Origin: DASUFP01 sp036274495
Lineage (GTDB): Bacteria > Bacteroidota > Bacteroidia > AKYH767-A > OLB10
Direction: 5' to 3'
DNA length: 38,643 bases
NCBI GenBank assembly: GCA_036274495.1
Contig: DASUFP010000097.1
Span: forward strand, 1 to 38,643
Shown here: one piece after another, positions 7,609 through 16,488 of the stretch
Numbering within the stretch: the stretch's first letter is position 1
Layout: each line of letters opens with the position of its first letter
Translations under genes and position numbers: made by a program
The notes under the pieces: generated by a model
What the model saw: the letters and a program-made list of their open reading frames with translations, nothing else
Told to the model about the DNA's origin: nothing
The model's database searches: none

Positions 7609-8268
7609 ATGATTTATTCAATTTTACTCACACTGCATGTAATTGCAGGTTCGGCGGCACTCCTTGGGGGACTTGTTGCCATAGTTGCTAAAAAAGCCAG
7701 AGGGGTACATACGAATGCAGGCAAGGTTTATTATATAGGAATGTATGGCGTAGCTTTTTCTGCCGTTGTAATGACGCTCATAAAGTTTAATCCCTTTTTA
7801 TTAGCTGTTGGAATATTTGCGTTTTATTTAACCTACACAGGTAAAAGTGCCATAACAAATTACCGAAGAAAAGCGCCCTGGGAATTTAAGCCATCTGCTG
7901 TAGTTCCGGGATATGCCGGGTTAGCTGTTGCATTGTTTATGATCGGATGGCCGATTGCTGAAATGATACTGAGCCATCGCCTTTTTGTTCCGATACTTTC
8001 TGTTTTTGGTTTTATTTTGCTGTTGAATACCATACAGGATATCCGGTTTCTCAGTAATCCGCTAAACCGCGTTGCGCGCAACAGGCAATTTTTGCTGTTG
8101 CATATCGGAAAGATGGGTGGGGCATACATAGCGACAACCACAGCGTTTTTGCTCAACAATTTTACGTTTAATCCCGCATGGATAGGATGGTTACTGCCAA
8201 CCATAATAGGATCGCCACTGATAGCGAGGGCGATTCGAATCTGGAGAAATAAACTGAAGCTGGCCTGA
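7609..8268 (+). CDS. Multi-pass membrane protein, DUF2306-like
   Basis: This encodes 219 residues with about six to seven hydrophobic segments. It starts 'MIYSILLTLHVIAGSAALLGG', followed by a basic loop 'KKARGVHTNAGKVYY', then further helices and a C-terminal 'RIWRNKLKLA'. The pattern of a His in the first helix ('LHVIAGS') and a second His after a short basic loop ('HTNAGKVYY') resembles DUF2306-type predicted membrane proteins; their function is unknown. The ATG at 7609 was preferred to the in-frame ATG at 7564 because the promoter places transcription start between them. Single gene, convergent with the next. Confidence 0.75.
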   Translation: MIYSILLTLHVIAGSAALLGGLVAIVAKKARGVHTNAGKVYYIGMYGVAFSAVVMTLIKFNPFLLAVGIFAFYLTYTGKSAITNYRRKAPWEFKPSAVVPGYAGLAVALFMIGWPIAEMILSHRLFVPILSVFGFILLLNTIQDIRFLSNPLNRVARNRQFLLLHIGKMGGAYIATTTAFLLNNFTFNPAWIGWLLPTIIGSPLIARAIRIWRNKLKLA

Positions 8269-8305
8269 AGCCGTGAGATGGAAAATCTGATTCAGGAAAT
8301 ACAGG

Positions 8306-9994
8306 TCAGAATCCGAAAGTAATCATGGTGTTTACCATCAGTTGTTTTCCGGTAAACCTTCCGGGAGAAAACACACCGGTATCGTCGCGGACATCACTAT
8401 AGTCGAGTCTGAGTTTAACTATCAGATCATTCACCAGCTCATATTTTGTTTCAAAAGCAATTGAGGTGTTTTTCCACACTATAGTCTCCTGAAACGGAAG
8501 CGAGAGTATCGCTTCTTCGCCGGTATTCGGATCAATCGCGTCGCGGTCGTCGGGGTACTCAGGGCCTTTAGTGGCATAATTGAACTGAACGGCAGCCGAC
8601 AGTTTTGGAAGAGGCTTCCATGTGAGATCGAGAAAAATTTCCTGACTGTTATCTCTGAGGTAGTTTCCTAAATTATATTCAGTAGAGGTAAACGTGGTTA
8701 CCGGATTGTAATGCTGATAGGTGAGTACATCCGAACGTGTATACTCGGCAGTGACTGATACGTTTGGAATAACATCAGAAACTTTTACGCCGAATTTTCC
8801 GCTCCACCTGTGGGTATAATTTTTATTGAAAATCCTGCCAAAGGACAACTCATCCATAAACAGGGTGCTATAAATATGACACTTCTTAATGTTTCTTGAA
8901 CTGATGTCGAAAAAGAGTTGTGAATTCCCTAAAGAAGAATAGGTGTGATCGAGCGATTTGAAAAACATTACGGGAATAAAGTAGGCGGCATTTAAGTCGT
9001 ACGCGTAAACAATGGAGTTGCCAATGCTTATAAAAAAATTATGTACAGGCCTTACCGTAATCATGTTGGCGGCAAGGTATTTCGGAACGAAAACCTGGTC
9101 AGCTCCTCCCTGCGGTGTATTTGGTGTCCGCGAGCTGTCGATGACTTTTGACGAAAGCCATCCGTGAAAATAATTGAGTTCGAGCCAGCTAACTGGTTTC
9201 ATTTGTAATTTTAACTGAGCAAAAGAGGGATTGCGATCAGAAAAGATGTTGGAACCGTGGTAGTTGTTTCCCCAGACATTGTGCTCTTTTATTACACCCA
9301 CATATCCCCACTTCCATCCGTAGGTAATACCTCCTCTCATTTCGCTGTATTCAACGGCATCACGATCGCTGAAACCGTAAGTAGGGGCTTTGAATCCGCC
9401 TCCCGTTATTTGTGTCAGATAAGAAGGCCCGCTTATATTTTTGCTCTCATAGTTGTCGCGTAAGTTGGCATATACCCCTATGTGGTTATAGGCAGTGAAA
9501 AACATTTCAGCACCATTCCACCGGTGATAAACGGTGCCGGAATCGTTTGACCAGAATTCGGCTCCGAGAATAGGATTAACGGTAAAGTTAAATACCGAAT
9601 CGCTCCAGTAAAAAAGGTCGGGCCGTTTTTGACGTTCACTGAATTTAACCCTGTTTTTACCAAACCAGTTATGAAACACATAATCGGTTTGCCGGCTTTT
9701 ATCGAGTTCCTTACTGTATTCTTTCATGAAAAACGATAACTCCTGCTGTTGTCTCTGGTTCAGTTCCTCTTTCGCCGTTTCTATAATCACCAGCTGTTGC
9801 GAAATAAATTTACGGGTATAGGGTTTTATGGCTGAGTTGAGTTCAATGATTTTGAGGTTGGCCATTTCATCCAGAAATTCATAAATGGATGTATGGCTTA
9901 CATGTTGAAAAACGGCCTGGCCCGAAGAGAGAGCCGGAGTCAGCATCAGGAGCAATGTCAGTAATCTGACGAATGAGATAGTTCGATTATTCAT
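8306..9994 (-). CDS. Wzi-like outer-membrane beta-barrel (capsule assembly family)
   Basis: This encodes 562 residues from an ATG starting a signal peptide ('MNNRTISFVRLLTLLLMLTP', cut near SSGQA). A start 18 codons earlier is possible but would bury the signal peptide. After a helical region of about 90 residues ('KPYTRKFISQQLVIIETAKE') the protein is dominated by amphipathic strands rich in Tyr, Trp, Phe and Asn, and it ends 'MVNTMITFGF' with a terminal Phe, as expected for an outer-membrane barrel. Motifs such as 'SFAQLKLQMKPVSWLELNYFHGWL' and 'HTYSSLGNSQLFFDI' suggest the Wzi capsule-assembly family of Bacteroidota; in Wzi this barrel helps hold capsular polysaccharide at the surface. The upstream gene is glycosyltransferase-like, which fits. 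Confidence 0.65.
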   Translation of the reverse strand: MNNRTISFVRLLTLLLMLTPALSSGQAVFQHVSHTSIYEFLDEMANLKIIELNSAIKPYTRKFISQQLVIIETAKEELNQRQQQELSFFMKEYSKELDKSRQTDYVFHNWFGKNRVKFSERQKRPDLFYWSDSVFNFTVNPILGAEFWSNDSGTVYHRWNGAEMFFTAYNHIGVYANLRDNYESKNISGPSYLTQITGGGFKAPTYGFSDRDAVEYSEMRGGITYGWKWGYVGVIKEHNVWGNNYHGSNIFSDRNPSFAQLKLQMKPVSWLELNYFHGWLSSKVIDSSRTPNTPQGGADQVFVPKYLAANMITVRPVHNFFISIGNSIVYAYDLNAAYFIPVMFFKSLDHTYSSLGNSQLFFDISSRNIKKCHIYSTLFMDELSFGRIFNKNYTHRWSGKFGVKVSDVIPNVSVTAEYTRSDVLTYQHYNPVTTFTSTEYNLGNYLRDNSQEIFLDLTWKPLPKLSAAVQFNYATKGPEYPDDRDAIDPNTGEEAILSLPFQETIVWKNTSIAFETKYELVNDLIVKLRLDYSDVRDDTGVFSPGRFTGKQLMVNTMITFGF

Positions 9995-10056
9995 TGACAG
10001 CCCGCAATTTAATCCGGCATGATTCACTGTAAAGCTAACAACTGGCATTTGATTAA

Positions 10057-11124
10057 TTATACAACAGGAACTTTTTTTACTGACATGGGGTAATTTTCTA
10101 TCAGTTCGGTAATGAAGGTAGTTAACTCTATTTTGTCGTTAAGCATCCGTTGTAATTTAGCTTCCCACAGAGTTTTTTTGTCGGGTTGTTCTGCCAGATT
10201 CCGGATGGTTGTAAGGAGCAACTCCTCATCGGAGGGTCGTATTCCAAACCCGAGTCCGTATGTTTCTTCCAGTTCTTTCAGGTAACTGATCCTGCCAACA
10301 AAGTCATTGCAACGGATAAAGGGAATGCCCAGGCAACCTGCCTCAGCGGCCATAGTCTGACTATCGCCAATGTAGAGGGAACAAAAGGCCATCACATGGT
10401 GCAAATCGGACGATTTTATTTTGAGTCGGTAAGGTTCAAATTGTGTTTCCAGTTCCCTTTCGGAGGTGATGTAAATGGAACCATGGGGCAACAGCAGTGA
10501 TATGATTTTTTCAGCCATAGCGGCATCAATTCCTTTAATGCCGGTATCGTGATGCGCTGTGAGTTTTGCAAAACGGATAATAAAGTAGGGTTTACTCAAA
10601 TCCACATACCGGGATGCAATTTCACGACTCGGAGTAAATACAGCCGGATGGAGATAGGCCAGTTCATGATATCCTTTATAGGTTATGGTTTTTTGTGGAG
10701 CGCCGGTGTTGCATACTTCCGGTGAAAGCAAATATTTTGCAAACGGGTGGATGATTTTCCCGACCAACGGGACAACTGTAACATCGTCTTCGTTCACAAA
10801 AATATTTGGGATTCGCAGCAAAAATCCAACGTGGGCAATCTCTGCCGAAGTACCTATCATCAAATCAGGACGGTTGCCCAGACAATGTATGAATAAACCG
10901 AAATCCTGTTTAAGTATACTCAGCGCTGTTGAAAGTTTGTTGTCTTTCCGGCCACCCGGTACAAAATTGCGATAGGGGATGCCGGCCTCTCTGAGTAAGT
11001 CTTCCAACACGTCTTTTTTGGTTGCGAAAACCGTAACCTGATGACCATGGCTGTTGAGCCGCTTAATAACGCCCCTGAACAGATGGAATTGAGCCGGATG
11101 GTGGAGATAAATGACAACCTTCAT
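10057..11124 (-). CDS. DUF354 family protein (glycosyltransferase-B-like)
   Basis: This encodes 355 residues from the ATG at 'MKVVIYLHHPAQFHLFRGVI'. The N-terminal Rossmann-like half has a 'HPAQFHLFRGVIKRL' and 'GHQVTVFATKKD' pattern, and the C-terminal half has 'FCSLYIGDSQTMAAEAGCLG', like the nucleotide-sugar site of UDP-GlcNAc 2-epimerase and GT-B enzymes. DUF354 proteins are often found in surface polysaccharide loci, but their reaction is not established. There is no signal peptide, so it is cytoplasmic. It lies upstream of the Wzi-like gene on the same strand. A weak promoter is possible upstream (TACATTCG on the minus strand at 11161-11168). The frame continues seven codons further upstream without family support. 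Confidence 0.75.
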   Translation of the reverse strand: MKVVIYLHHPAQFHLFRGVIKRLNSHGHQVTVFATKKDVLEDLLREAGIPYRNFVPGGRKDNKLSTALSILKQDFGLFIHCLGNRPDLMIGTSAEIAHVGFLLRIPNIFVNEDDVTVVPLVGKIIHPFAKYLLSPEVCNTGAPQKTITYKGYHELAYLHPAVFTPSREIASRYVDLSKPYFIIRFAKLTAHHDTGIKGIDAAMAEKIISLLLPHGSIYITSERELETQFEPYRLKIKSSDLHHVMAFCSLYIGDSQTMAAEAGCLGIPFIRCNDFVGRISYLKELEETYGLGFGIRPSDEELLLTTIRNLAEQPDKKTLWEAKLQRMLNDKIELTTFITELIENYPMSVKKVPVV

Positions 11125-11212
11125 TGAAATTCGAATGCACCACACCTGTGCATTGTTGGGCGAATGTACGAATTAGCGACAGGAAGCAACCGGAAGTGCC
11201 GTAAAAAGGGCT

Positions 11213-11524
11213 TCAGTTCTTATTCATCGATTTTTTCTTTCTGACAACATATACCACAATCAGCGCCAGCACGGAATAAGCTGTCCACAGTACAAGGAAC
11301 ATGGGTACGGGCAGCCAGATGGGACGGCTTCCTGTTGCATAAATGAAAATACGATCGATAACGGCTACCGGACTCAGCACCCAAAAGCCAAACTGGCGGG
11401 AGGGTCCGGGCACAACAGCGGAAGAACCGAAATAATGAAAAGTCATTCCAAATGCGGCAACTGCAGTTGCCGATAATACCAGTAAAACAACGCCCTTACC
11501 GGCAAATGTTCTGAGGGGAGGCAT
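11213..11524 (-). CDS. Small two-helix membrane protein, unknown function
   Basis: This encodes 103 residues. Hydrophobic segments lie at about residues 10-30 ('GVVLLVLSATAVAAFGMTF') and 72-93 ('MFLVLWTAYSVLALIVVYVV'), with a loop between and a basic tail 'RKKKSMNKN'. It is probably an inner-membrane protein with a cytoplasmic C-terminus. No family was recognised. It is upstream of the DUF354 gene with an 88-base gap, so co-transcription is uncertain. Confidence 0.55.
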   Translation of the reverse strand: MPPLRTFAGKGVVLLVLSATAVAAFGMTFHYFGSSAVVPGPSRQFGFWVLSPVAVIDRIFIYATGSRPIWLPVPMFLVLWTAYSVLALIVVYVVRKKKSMNKN

Positions 11525-11709
11525 AATAATTTGAGTGGTCCTATCGGAGTAAAATTATCAAAAAACTATCCAATAAAAAACCCCTTACATTGTTTGAGGG
11601 CTTCAAAAGGATAAGGAGGGAACTGGTAAATGAAGCTCAAAAAAAGTAAGAGGTTGCCGCTCAAGCGGGCGGATGGTTAAAGATAAGGAATTTTAAGAAC
11701 TGTGGGGGT

Positions 11710-12204
11710 TTATATTGCGGGCACCTTCGCGGACGGGTTGTCAATTTCTCCGAAAAGCCTTGCAAGGACTGCTTTCCGATAGTTGAAAATTTTTTGCAAC
11801 CGGTTCCTGATAAAGAGGTGATTCAACAAGCCGCCTATCCAACCCAGCGGAATAGCATAGTGTACAATGTCGGTCATTTTTACCCCTCCGGGTACCTCCT
11901 CCAGAAAATGTTTGTGATGCCAAAAGGTATAAGGGCCAAAACGCTGCTCGTCAACAAAATACAAATTATGGTTGACATGGGTTATTTCAGTTACCCAGCG
12001 GATCTGAATGAGGGGAAGCACTTTTATTTTATAACAGATGATTTGGCCGGCATACATGAGCTTTTGATCATAACCATCTGTTATCTTAATTTCCATATCG
12101 GGGGGCGTTATGGTGGTGAGGTTTTCGGGGTTGCTCAAAAAATCCCATGCCTTTTCCTTAGAAACAGAAAGCTGTTGAACGGCGCTTAACGTGTAAACAT
12201 TCAT
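11710..12204 (-). CDS. SRPBCC (START/Bet v1-like) family protein
   Basis: This encodes 164 residues. The start 'VQQLSVSKEKAWDFLSNPEN' is the first strand and helix of the Bet v1-like fold with its 'AWDFLSNPENL' motif. 'DEQRFGPYTFWHHKHFLEEV' and 'MTDIVHYAIPLG' supply later strands, and a C-terminal helix ends in 'FNYRKAVLARLFGE'. Such proteins bind hydrophobic ligands in a central cavity. SRPBCC genes of this type often sit in carotenoid clusters of Bacteroidota, and here it follows crtZ and lycopene cyclase on the same strand with a 131-base gap. A role in carotenoid handling is inference. No signal peptide. Confidence 0.8.
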   Translation of the reverse strand: MNVYTLSAVQQLSVSKEKAWDFLSNPENLTTITPPDMEIKITDGYDQKLMYAGQIICYKIKVLPLIQIRWVTEITHVNHNLYFVDEQRFGPYTFWHHKHFLEEVPGGVKMTDIVHYAIPLGWIGGLLNHLFIRNRLQKIFNYRKAVLARLFGEIDNPSAKVPAI

Positions 12205-12335
12205 GTATTAAAAAGCGAAATGATTCAGGTGTAAATGCAGTTGCGGTTTGACTTCGGTCCTATTCAGGAAAGATACAGGAGGTTAACAAGTACGGGCATG
12301 TAATAGTTTTTCTTTTGGAACAGAATGGGTGTAAT

Positions 12336-13025
12336 TCAGGATAAATTACGCTTTTTATAACGCTGCATCAGATGTTCGTAAACGGTGATGTTCATCAGCA
12401 GCAGCAGCATCGAATAAAAGAAATCTTCCACCGGGATGGTGCCGATGCGGAACCCGCAATTTTCGGCATCGTTGTAAATCAATACCGGCATCCCGGTTAA
12501 TACTCCGTTCACTATTAAAAAGGGAATCAGAGACACCATGTATGAAAAAAAGAAACGACTCAGAAATGCCGAGTGAAGAACAAAAACATTGATAAACAAA
12601 AAGAGTGAGAGCAAGGTGAAAGTAACAAAGGTGTACACATGGTTGTAATGAAAAACAGCTGTCAGCAAAAAGGTAATGGCCAGCACAATGGCTATTTTAT
12701 TTCCGGCTTTCTGAAAGGGCGCATGCGGTAAATAATATTTAAGTGCCTCATAAATGAAAACACATGCATAGGGAATAAGGATAAAAAAAAGCCACTCTTC
12801 CAATGGCAAATTCACAATGTTTATTCCAAGAACATATTTTGAATTAAATTCCCAGACACCTGTTTTGGTAAACCATACATCCCAAATAAGAAAAAAGGCA
12901 GCAACCGAAAATAAGGACGGGAAAAGGAATTTCCATTTACCGGCGAAATCGATGCGCTTGTCGAAACTAAATGCAAACGGAATGGCAACAGAGCCAAGAT
13001 TCAAAACAAGATAAAGCCAGTTCAC
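12336..13025 (-). CDS. Lycopene cyclase, fused heterodimer (CrtYcd) type
   Basis: This encodes 229 residues with about seven membrane helices. It contains two copies of the lycopene cyclase domain: the first ends in 'NLPLEEWLFFILIPYACVFI' and the second in 'IPVEDFFYSMLLLLMNITVY'. The paired acidic motifs (PLEE, PVED) are the signature of the CrtYc/CrtYd and fungal-archaeal cyclase family. It closes the rings of lycopene to give beta-carotene in the membrane. The start codon is GTG and overlaps the crtZ stop codon (GTGA, bases 13025 to 13022), so the two genes are translationally coupled. The next enzyme, CrtZ, is encoded just upstream. crtB and crtI are not in this window. Confidence 0.88.
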   Translation of the reverse strand: MNWLYLVLNLGSVAIPFAFSFDKRIDFAGKWKFLFPSLFSVAAFFLIWDVWFTKTGVWEFNSKYVLGINIVNLPLEEWLFFILIPYACVFIYEALKYYLPHAPFQKAGNKIAIVLAITFLLTAVFHYNHVYTFVTFTLLSLFLFINVFVLHSAFLSRFFFSYMVSLIPFLIVNGVLTGMPVLIYNDAENCGFRIGTIPVEDFFYSMLLLLMNITVYEHLMQRYKKRNLS

Positions 13026-13483
13026 TTCTTATTTTTTGCTTCTTTGAAGTACTTAAAAGGTACAAAGAGCATTCCGAAGCATTCACCATCTTCCTTGTCG
13101 AAATGTTTATGGTGCATTTTATGGGCCCTTCTCAGGCCGCCAAAATAAGACCCTTTCGCGTTCCTGAGAAATTTAAACCGCTGGTGAATAAATATGTCAT
13201 GCACCAGAAAGTATGCGAATCCGTAGGCAGCTATTCCCAGGCCGATAAAAAACCTGTAATCGTACCCGTTCAGCTTTCCGAATAACATAAGCAGGATAGA
13301 AGGAATGGCGAAAATCAGAAAAAAGGTGTCGTTGCGCTCAAAAAAGCCTTCATGTCCCTGATGGTGATCCCGGTGGAGGTGCCATAAAAATCCGTGCATG
13401 ACAAATTTATGTGTGCACCAGGTTATTGCTTCCATGGTAAGGAAGGTTCCAAGAGTGATGAGAAAATAGAACATTAAGTTCAC
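13022..13483 (-). CDS. crtZ: Beta-carotene hydroxylase (CrtZ type)
   Basis: This encodes 153 residues of the fatty-acid-hydroxylase/sterol-desaturase superfamily. The di-iron histidine boxes are complete: 'HKFVMHGFLWHLHRDHHQ' near residues 25-45, 'HDIFIHQRF' near 95-103 and 'RAHKMHHKHFDKE' near 117-130. Four hydrophobic segments place it in the inner membrane. The enzyme hydroxylates the beta-rings of beta-carotene at C3/C3' to give zeaxanthin. It is the first gene of the segment crtZ, lycopene cyclase, SRPBCC; its TGA overlaps the GTG of the cyclase. A perfect -7 box lies 27 bases upstream. It is divergent from the TetR efflux operon with a 189-base gap. Confidence 0.93.
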   Translation of the reverse strand: MNLMFYFLITLGTFLTMEAITWCTHKFVMHGFLWHLHRDHHQGHEGFFERNDTFFLIFAIPSILLMLFGKLNGYDYRFFIGLGIAAYGFAYFLVHDIFIHQRFKFLRNAKGSYFGGLRRAHKMHHKHFDKEDGECFGMLFVPFKYFKEAKNKK

Positions 13484-13509
13484 TTTAATTGATTATCAGT
13501 ATAATAGGA

Positions 13510-13517
13510 CAAATGTA
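13510..13517 (-). promoter_or_regulatory. -7 promoter box for the crtZ segment
   Basis: On the minus strand TACATTTG, a perfect TAnnTTTG. Transcription would start near 13503, giving a leader of about 20 bases. Confidence 0.5.
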
Positions 13518-13618
13518 GCGCTTATTACCCAATCAATAAACAGAACACAACGGCATTTGTTTGGTGTACTCCAAAGTGGAACCCGTTACCGGTTGGAAAG
13601 GAAAATTTCACAATTTTT

Positions 13619-13648
13619 TTTGGTGTATTCAAATCTTTTATAATTTAG
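13619..13648 (+). promoter_or_regulatory. Candidate promoter of the TetR-efflux operon
   Basis: TTTG at 13619-13622, 18 bases, then TAATTTAG at 13641-13648, seven of eight matches to the -7 consensus. It lies 24 bases before the TetR ATG. No clear TetR operator palindrome could be assigned by eye. Confidence 0.45.
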
Positions 13649-13672
13649 CGGCCTTGTTTAACAAAATTGTTA

Positions 13673-14293
13673 ATGACAGTCAGTAAAGAAAATGCCACTG
13701 AGAAAATTATCCTCGAGGCGGCACTTAAAGTGTTCACTGAGAAGGGTTTTGCTGCAGCGCGGACTGAAGAAATAGCCCGCGAAGCGGGGATTAACCGGGC
13801 ATTGCTCCACTATTATTTCAGGGACAAAGAGACAATCTTCGATTTAATTTTCGGGACGCAATTCAAGGCTTTCTTCAGTGGTATCCAAACCATTATGCGT
13901 TCGGACGCTTCGCTTTTTGAAAAAATTGAAAAAATGGTTGCGCACGAAATAGGCACATTCCAGGAGCACCCTCACCTGGCCCGTTTTATTATTGTTGAAA
14001 TTGCCCGTCAGCCGGAAAGGTTATTGGCATTCAGCAAGCAGCTGCAAATAAATCCGCGCGAAATTTTAACATTATTTGAAAAACAGGTCCGCACAGAAAT
14101 TGAAAAAGGAGTCATTATTGAAATTGAAGGAAAGCAGTTATTAATGAACATCATGTCACTTTGTATTTATCCTTTTGTCGCACGTCCAATTATCAAAACA
14201 ATGATGCAGTTCGATGAAAAAGAAATGCAGCTGATAATGGAACAGCGCAAACAGGAGGTAGTCCGGTTTATCGTAAAAGCAATCAAAAAATAA
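13673..14293 (+). CDS. TetR-family transcriptional regulator
   Basis: This encodes 206 residues from the ATG; a TTG two codons earlier is also in frame. The N-terminal helix-turn-helix is clear: 'ILEAALKVFTEKGFAAARTE' then 'EIAREAGINRALLHYYFRDK', ending at about residue 55. The rest is the helical ligand-binding and dimer domain. It is the first gene of an operon with TolC, HlyD and ABC transporter genes, with its stop overlapping the TolC start (TAATG). It most likely represses this operon and is released by the exported compound, as the TetR regulator of E. coli ybhGFSR does. The ligand is unknown. Confidence 0.9.
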   Translation: MTVSKENATEKIILEAALKVFTEKGFAAARTEEIAREAGINRALLHYYFRDKETIFDLIFGTQFKAFFSGIQTIMRSDASLFEKIEKMVAHEIGTFQEHPHLARFIIVEIARQPERLLAFSKQLQINPREILTLFEKQVRTEIEKGVIIEIEGKQLLMNIMSLCIYPFVARPIIKTMMQFDEKEMQLIMEQRKQEVVRFIVKAIKK

Positions 14294-15549
14294 TGAGAAC
14301 AACAGCACGCCATATCTGGTTAATTCTCTTAACAGCAGTTGCATTTCCGGCGTATAGTCAAACGCTTTCGCTTGACTCATGTTATGAGAAAGCTCGCAGA
14401 AACTATCCGTTAATAAGGCAATACGATCTCATAGCCAAATCGGAAGAGTACAATGTATCCAATGCCTCCAAAACATACCTGCCGCAGGTGTCCTTAACAG
14501 GCATAGCCGGATATGTTATCAAAGGGTTGCCCGTCACCAATCCGTCGGGAGAAGAGCCTGACAAATTTCAGTTAATAGGTCTTGGTCAAATCAACCAAAC
14601 AGTTTGGGACGGCGGTGCAACACATGCTCAAAAGGAAATAGCCCGGGCCGATGCAGCTGCTGAACGGGCTCAAACCGACGTTGGCCTGTATGCATTACAC
14701 GGCAGAATAGATCAGCTTTATTTCAGCATCCTGTTGCTCGATGAACAGCAAAAACAACTGGCATTGCTCAAAGAGAATATGAACCGTAACTTGAATGCAG
14801 TCAGTCTTTCGGCTGAAAATGGTTATGCATTAACTACCGATGTTAATGAGGTAAAGGTTGAGTTGCTCAAAATAGATCAGCGCATTACAGAAGCCGATTA
14901 CACCGATGCGGGCTACCGTGAAATGCTGTCGCTGATGATAGGTGAAAAGATTACTGATCAAACGGTCCTTGAAGAACCAACGGTGATTGCCTTATCTGCC
15001 GAACCGGAAATCAAACGTCCCGAATTGAGTCTTTATCAGTTTCAGCAACAGCAATCAGCCGCCAGGTTGTCGCTTGTTAAATCGGGTAATATGCCCAAGG
15101 TAGGGTTGCTGGGTGCGGCCGTGCTGATAGAACCCGGAATGGCGCTGGGACCCGAAAAAATAAATACCCTGGCATTAGCCGGATTAAGTATATCATGGAA
15201 TACAGGTGCACTGTACAAATCATCGAACGAAAAGCAGCTGGAAAAAATCAGGTCGGAAACGATAAAAACGAGGATGGATGAATTTGTGTTTAACACCCGA
15301 CTGGAGAACAGCAAACAGCAAAGTGAAATTTCAAAACAACAGGCAATAATTGAAAAGGACCGGCAAATTGTTGCGCTCCGCTCGGATATCCGGAAGGGTT
15401 ATGAACTCAAATTTAAAAACGGCCTGTGCAATATGAACGATCTGATAAAAGCTACCAATAACGAGAGTGAGTCGCTCATAGAAATGAATACGCACCAATT
15501 GCAACTGCTGATGAATATGTATGCATTTAAAACATCAACCGGAAACTGA
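14293..15549 (+). CDS. TolC-family outer-membrane efflux protein
   Basis: This encodes 418 residues with a signal peptide (LILLTAVAFPAYS-Q). The mature protein is mostly long heptad-like helices with two repeats: 'LSLDSCYEKARRNYPLIRQY' opens the first and 'RPELSLYQFQQQQSAARLSL' the second, the standard TolC layout. It would form the trimeric outer-membrane channel of a tripartite exporter. Its ATG overlaps the TetR stop by one base, and the HlyD gene follows after 20 bases. At 418 residues it is somewhat shorter than E. coli TolC (about 470 mature). Confidence 0.9.
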   Translation: MRTTARHIWLILLTAVAFPAYSQTLSLDSCYEKARRNYPLIRQYDLIAKSEEYNVSNASKTYLPQVSLTGIAGYVIKGLPVTNPSGEEPDKFQLIGLGQINQTVWDGGATHAQKEIARADAAAERAQTDVGLYALHGRIDQLYFSILLLDEQQKQLALLKENMNRNLNAVSLSAENGYALTTDVNEVKVELLKIDQRITEADYTDAGYREMLSLMIGEKITDQTVLEEPTVIALSAEPEIKRPELSLYQFQQQQSAARLSLVKSGNMPKVGLLGAAVLIEPGMALGPEKINTLALAGLSISWNTGALYKSSNEKQLEKIRSETIKTRMDEFVFNTRLENSKQQSEISKQQAIIEKDRQIVALRSDIRKGYELKFKNGLCNMNDLIKATNNESESLIEMNTHQLQLLMNMYAFKTSTGN

Positions 15550-15569
15550 ACTTTAACAGGATTGAAAAT

Positions 15570-16481
15570 ATGAAAATACAAATGTTTGTGACTGCGATTG
15601 TATTATTTACTGTCGCTTGCAAAAATGGTCAAAACGATTCGGATGCCACCGGCACCTTTGAGGCTGATGAAACAATTATATCCTCCGAAGTAACCGGCAA
15701 ACTCCTGCAATTTAATATTGAAGAAGGGCAGCAGCTTGAAAAGGGAACGCTTGTAGGGCAAATCGACTCTACCCAGCTTTATCTGACCATGCAGCAGCTA
15801 AAACAAAGCAGAAATGCCATTCTTGCGGGACGGCCGGATGTAAAAAAGCAAATTGAAGCCACCAAAAAGCAGATAGAAAATGCCAAAGCCGATAAACAGC
15901 GCTATGAAAATCTTGTAAAAGGTGAGGTAGCCAGTCAAAAACAGCTTGACGATATCGACACCCGTCTTGCCGTGCTTGAAGCTCAGTTGTCGGCCCAGCA
16001 GAATTCACTAAACACAACAACCGCTTCGCTCGACGAACAAAGTAATTCTGTTACCGCGCAATTGCTGAGTGTGGAGGATCAACTGAAAAAATGTTCAATC
16101 ATTAATCCGGTAAACGGAATAGTACTTGCAAAGTATGTAATGCCGAACGAAATTGTAACCCCGGGAAAACCGCTGTTCAAAATAGCCGACTTATCATATC
16201 TTAATCTTCGGGCCTATGTAACCTCCGGACAATTGCATGAATTTAAGCTGGGTCAAAAGGTTAAGGTATTGGTGGATGCACCTGATGGAGGCAATACCGC
16301 ATATGAGGGTACGGTAACCTGGGTTTCGGATAAATCGGAATTTACGCCCAAAACCATCCAGACAAAGGATGAACGCGCTAACCTGGTTTACGCGATTAAA
16401 ATAAAAGTTAAGAATGATGGTTTTCTGAAGCTGGGGATGTACGGGGAAGTGCTTTTTAACGAACCAATATCTTCAAAATAA
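15570..16481 (+). CDS. HlyD-family membrane fusion lipoprotein (YbhG-like)
   Basis: This encodes 303 residues. The N-terminus 'MFVTAIVLFTVACKNG' has a lipobox (TVAC), so it is likely a lipid-anchored periplasmic protein. It contains a split biotinyl-lipoyl domain ('SSEVTGKLLQFNIEEGQQLE' and 'CSIINPVNGIVLAKYVMPNE'), a long coiled-coil hairpin between residues about 75 and 165 (many Lys, Gln, Leu), and a beta-barrel domain ('LRAYVTSGQLHEFKLGQKVK'). It bridges the inner-membrane transporter with the TolC channel. It sits seven bases before the first ATPase gene. Confidence 0.9.
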   Translation: MKIQMFVTAIVLFTVACKNGQNDSDATGTFEADETIISSEVTGKLLQFNIEEGQQLEKGTLVGQIDSTQLYLTMQQLKQSRNAILAGRPDVKKQIEATKKQIENAKADKQRYENLVKGEVASQKQLDDIDTRLAVLEAQLSAQQNSLNTTTASLDEQSNSVTAQLLSVEDQLKKCSIINPVNGIVLAKYVMPNEIVTPGKPLFKIADLSYLNLRAYVTSGQLHEFKLGQKVKVLVDAPDGGNTAYEGTVTWVSDKSEFTPKTIQTKDERANLVYAIKIKVKNDGFLKLGMYGEVLFNEPISSK

Positions 16482-16488
16482 TATACTC

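Noticed and set aside
11794..12189. 131-codon frame opposite the SRPBCC gene
   Set aside because: It is a shadow of the minus-strand SRPBCC gene, which has clear family motifs.
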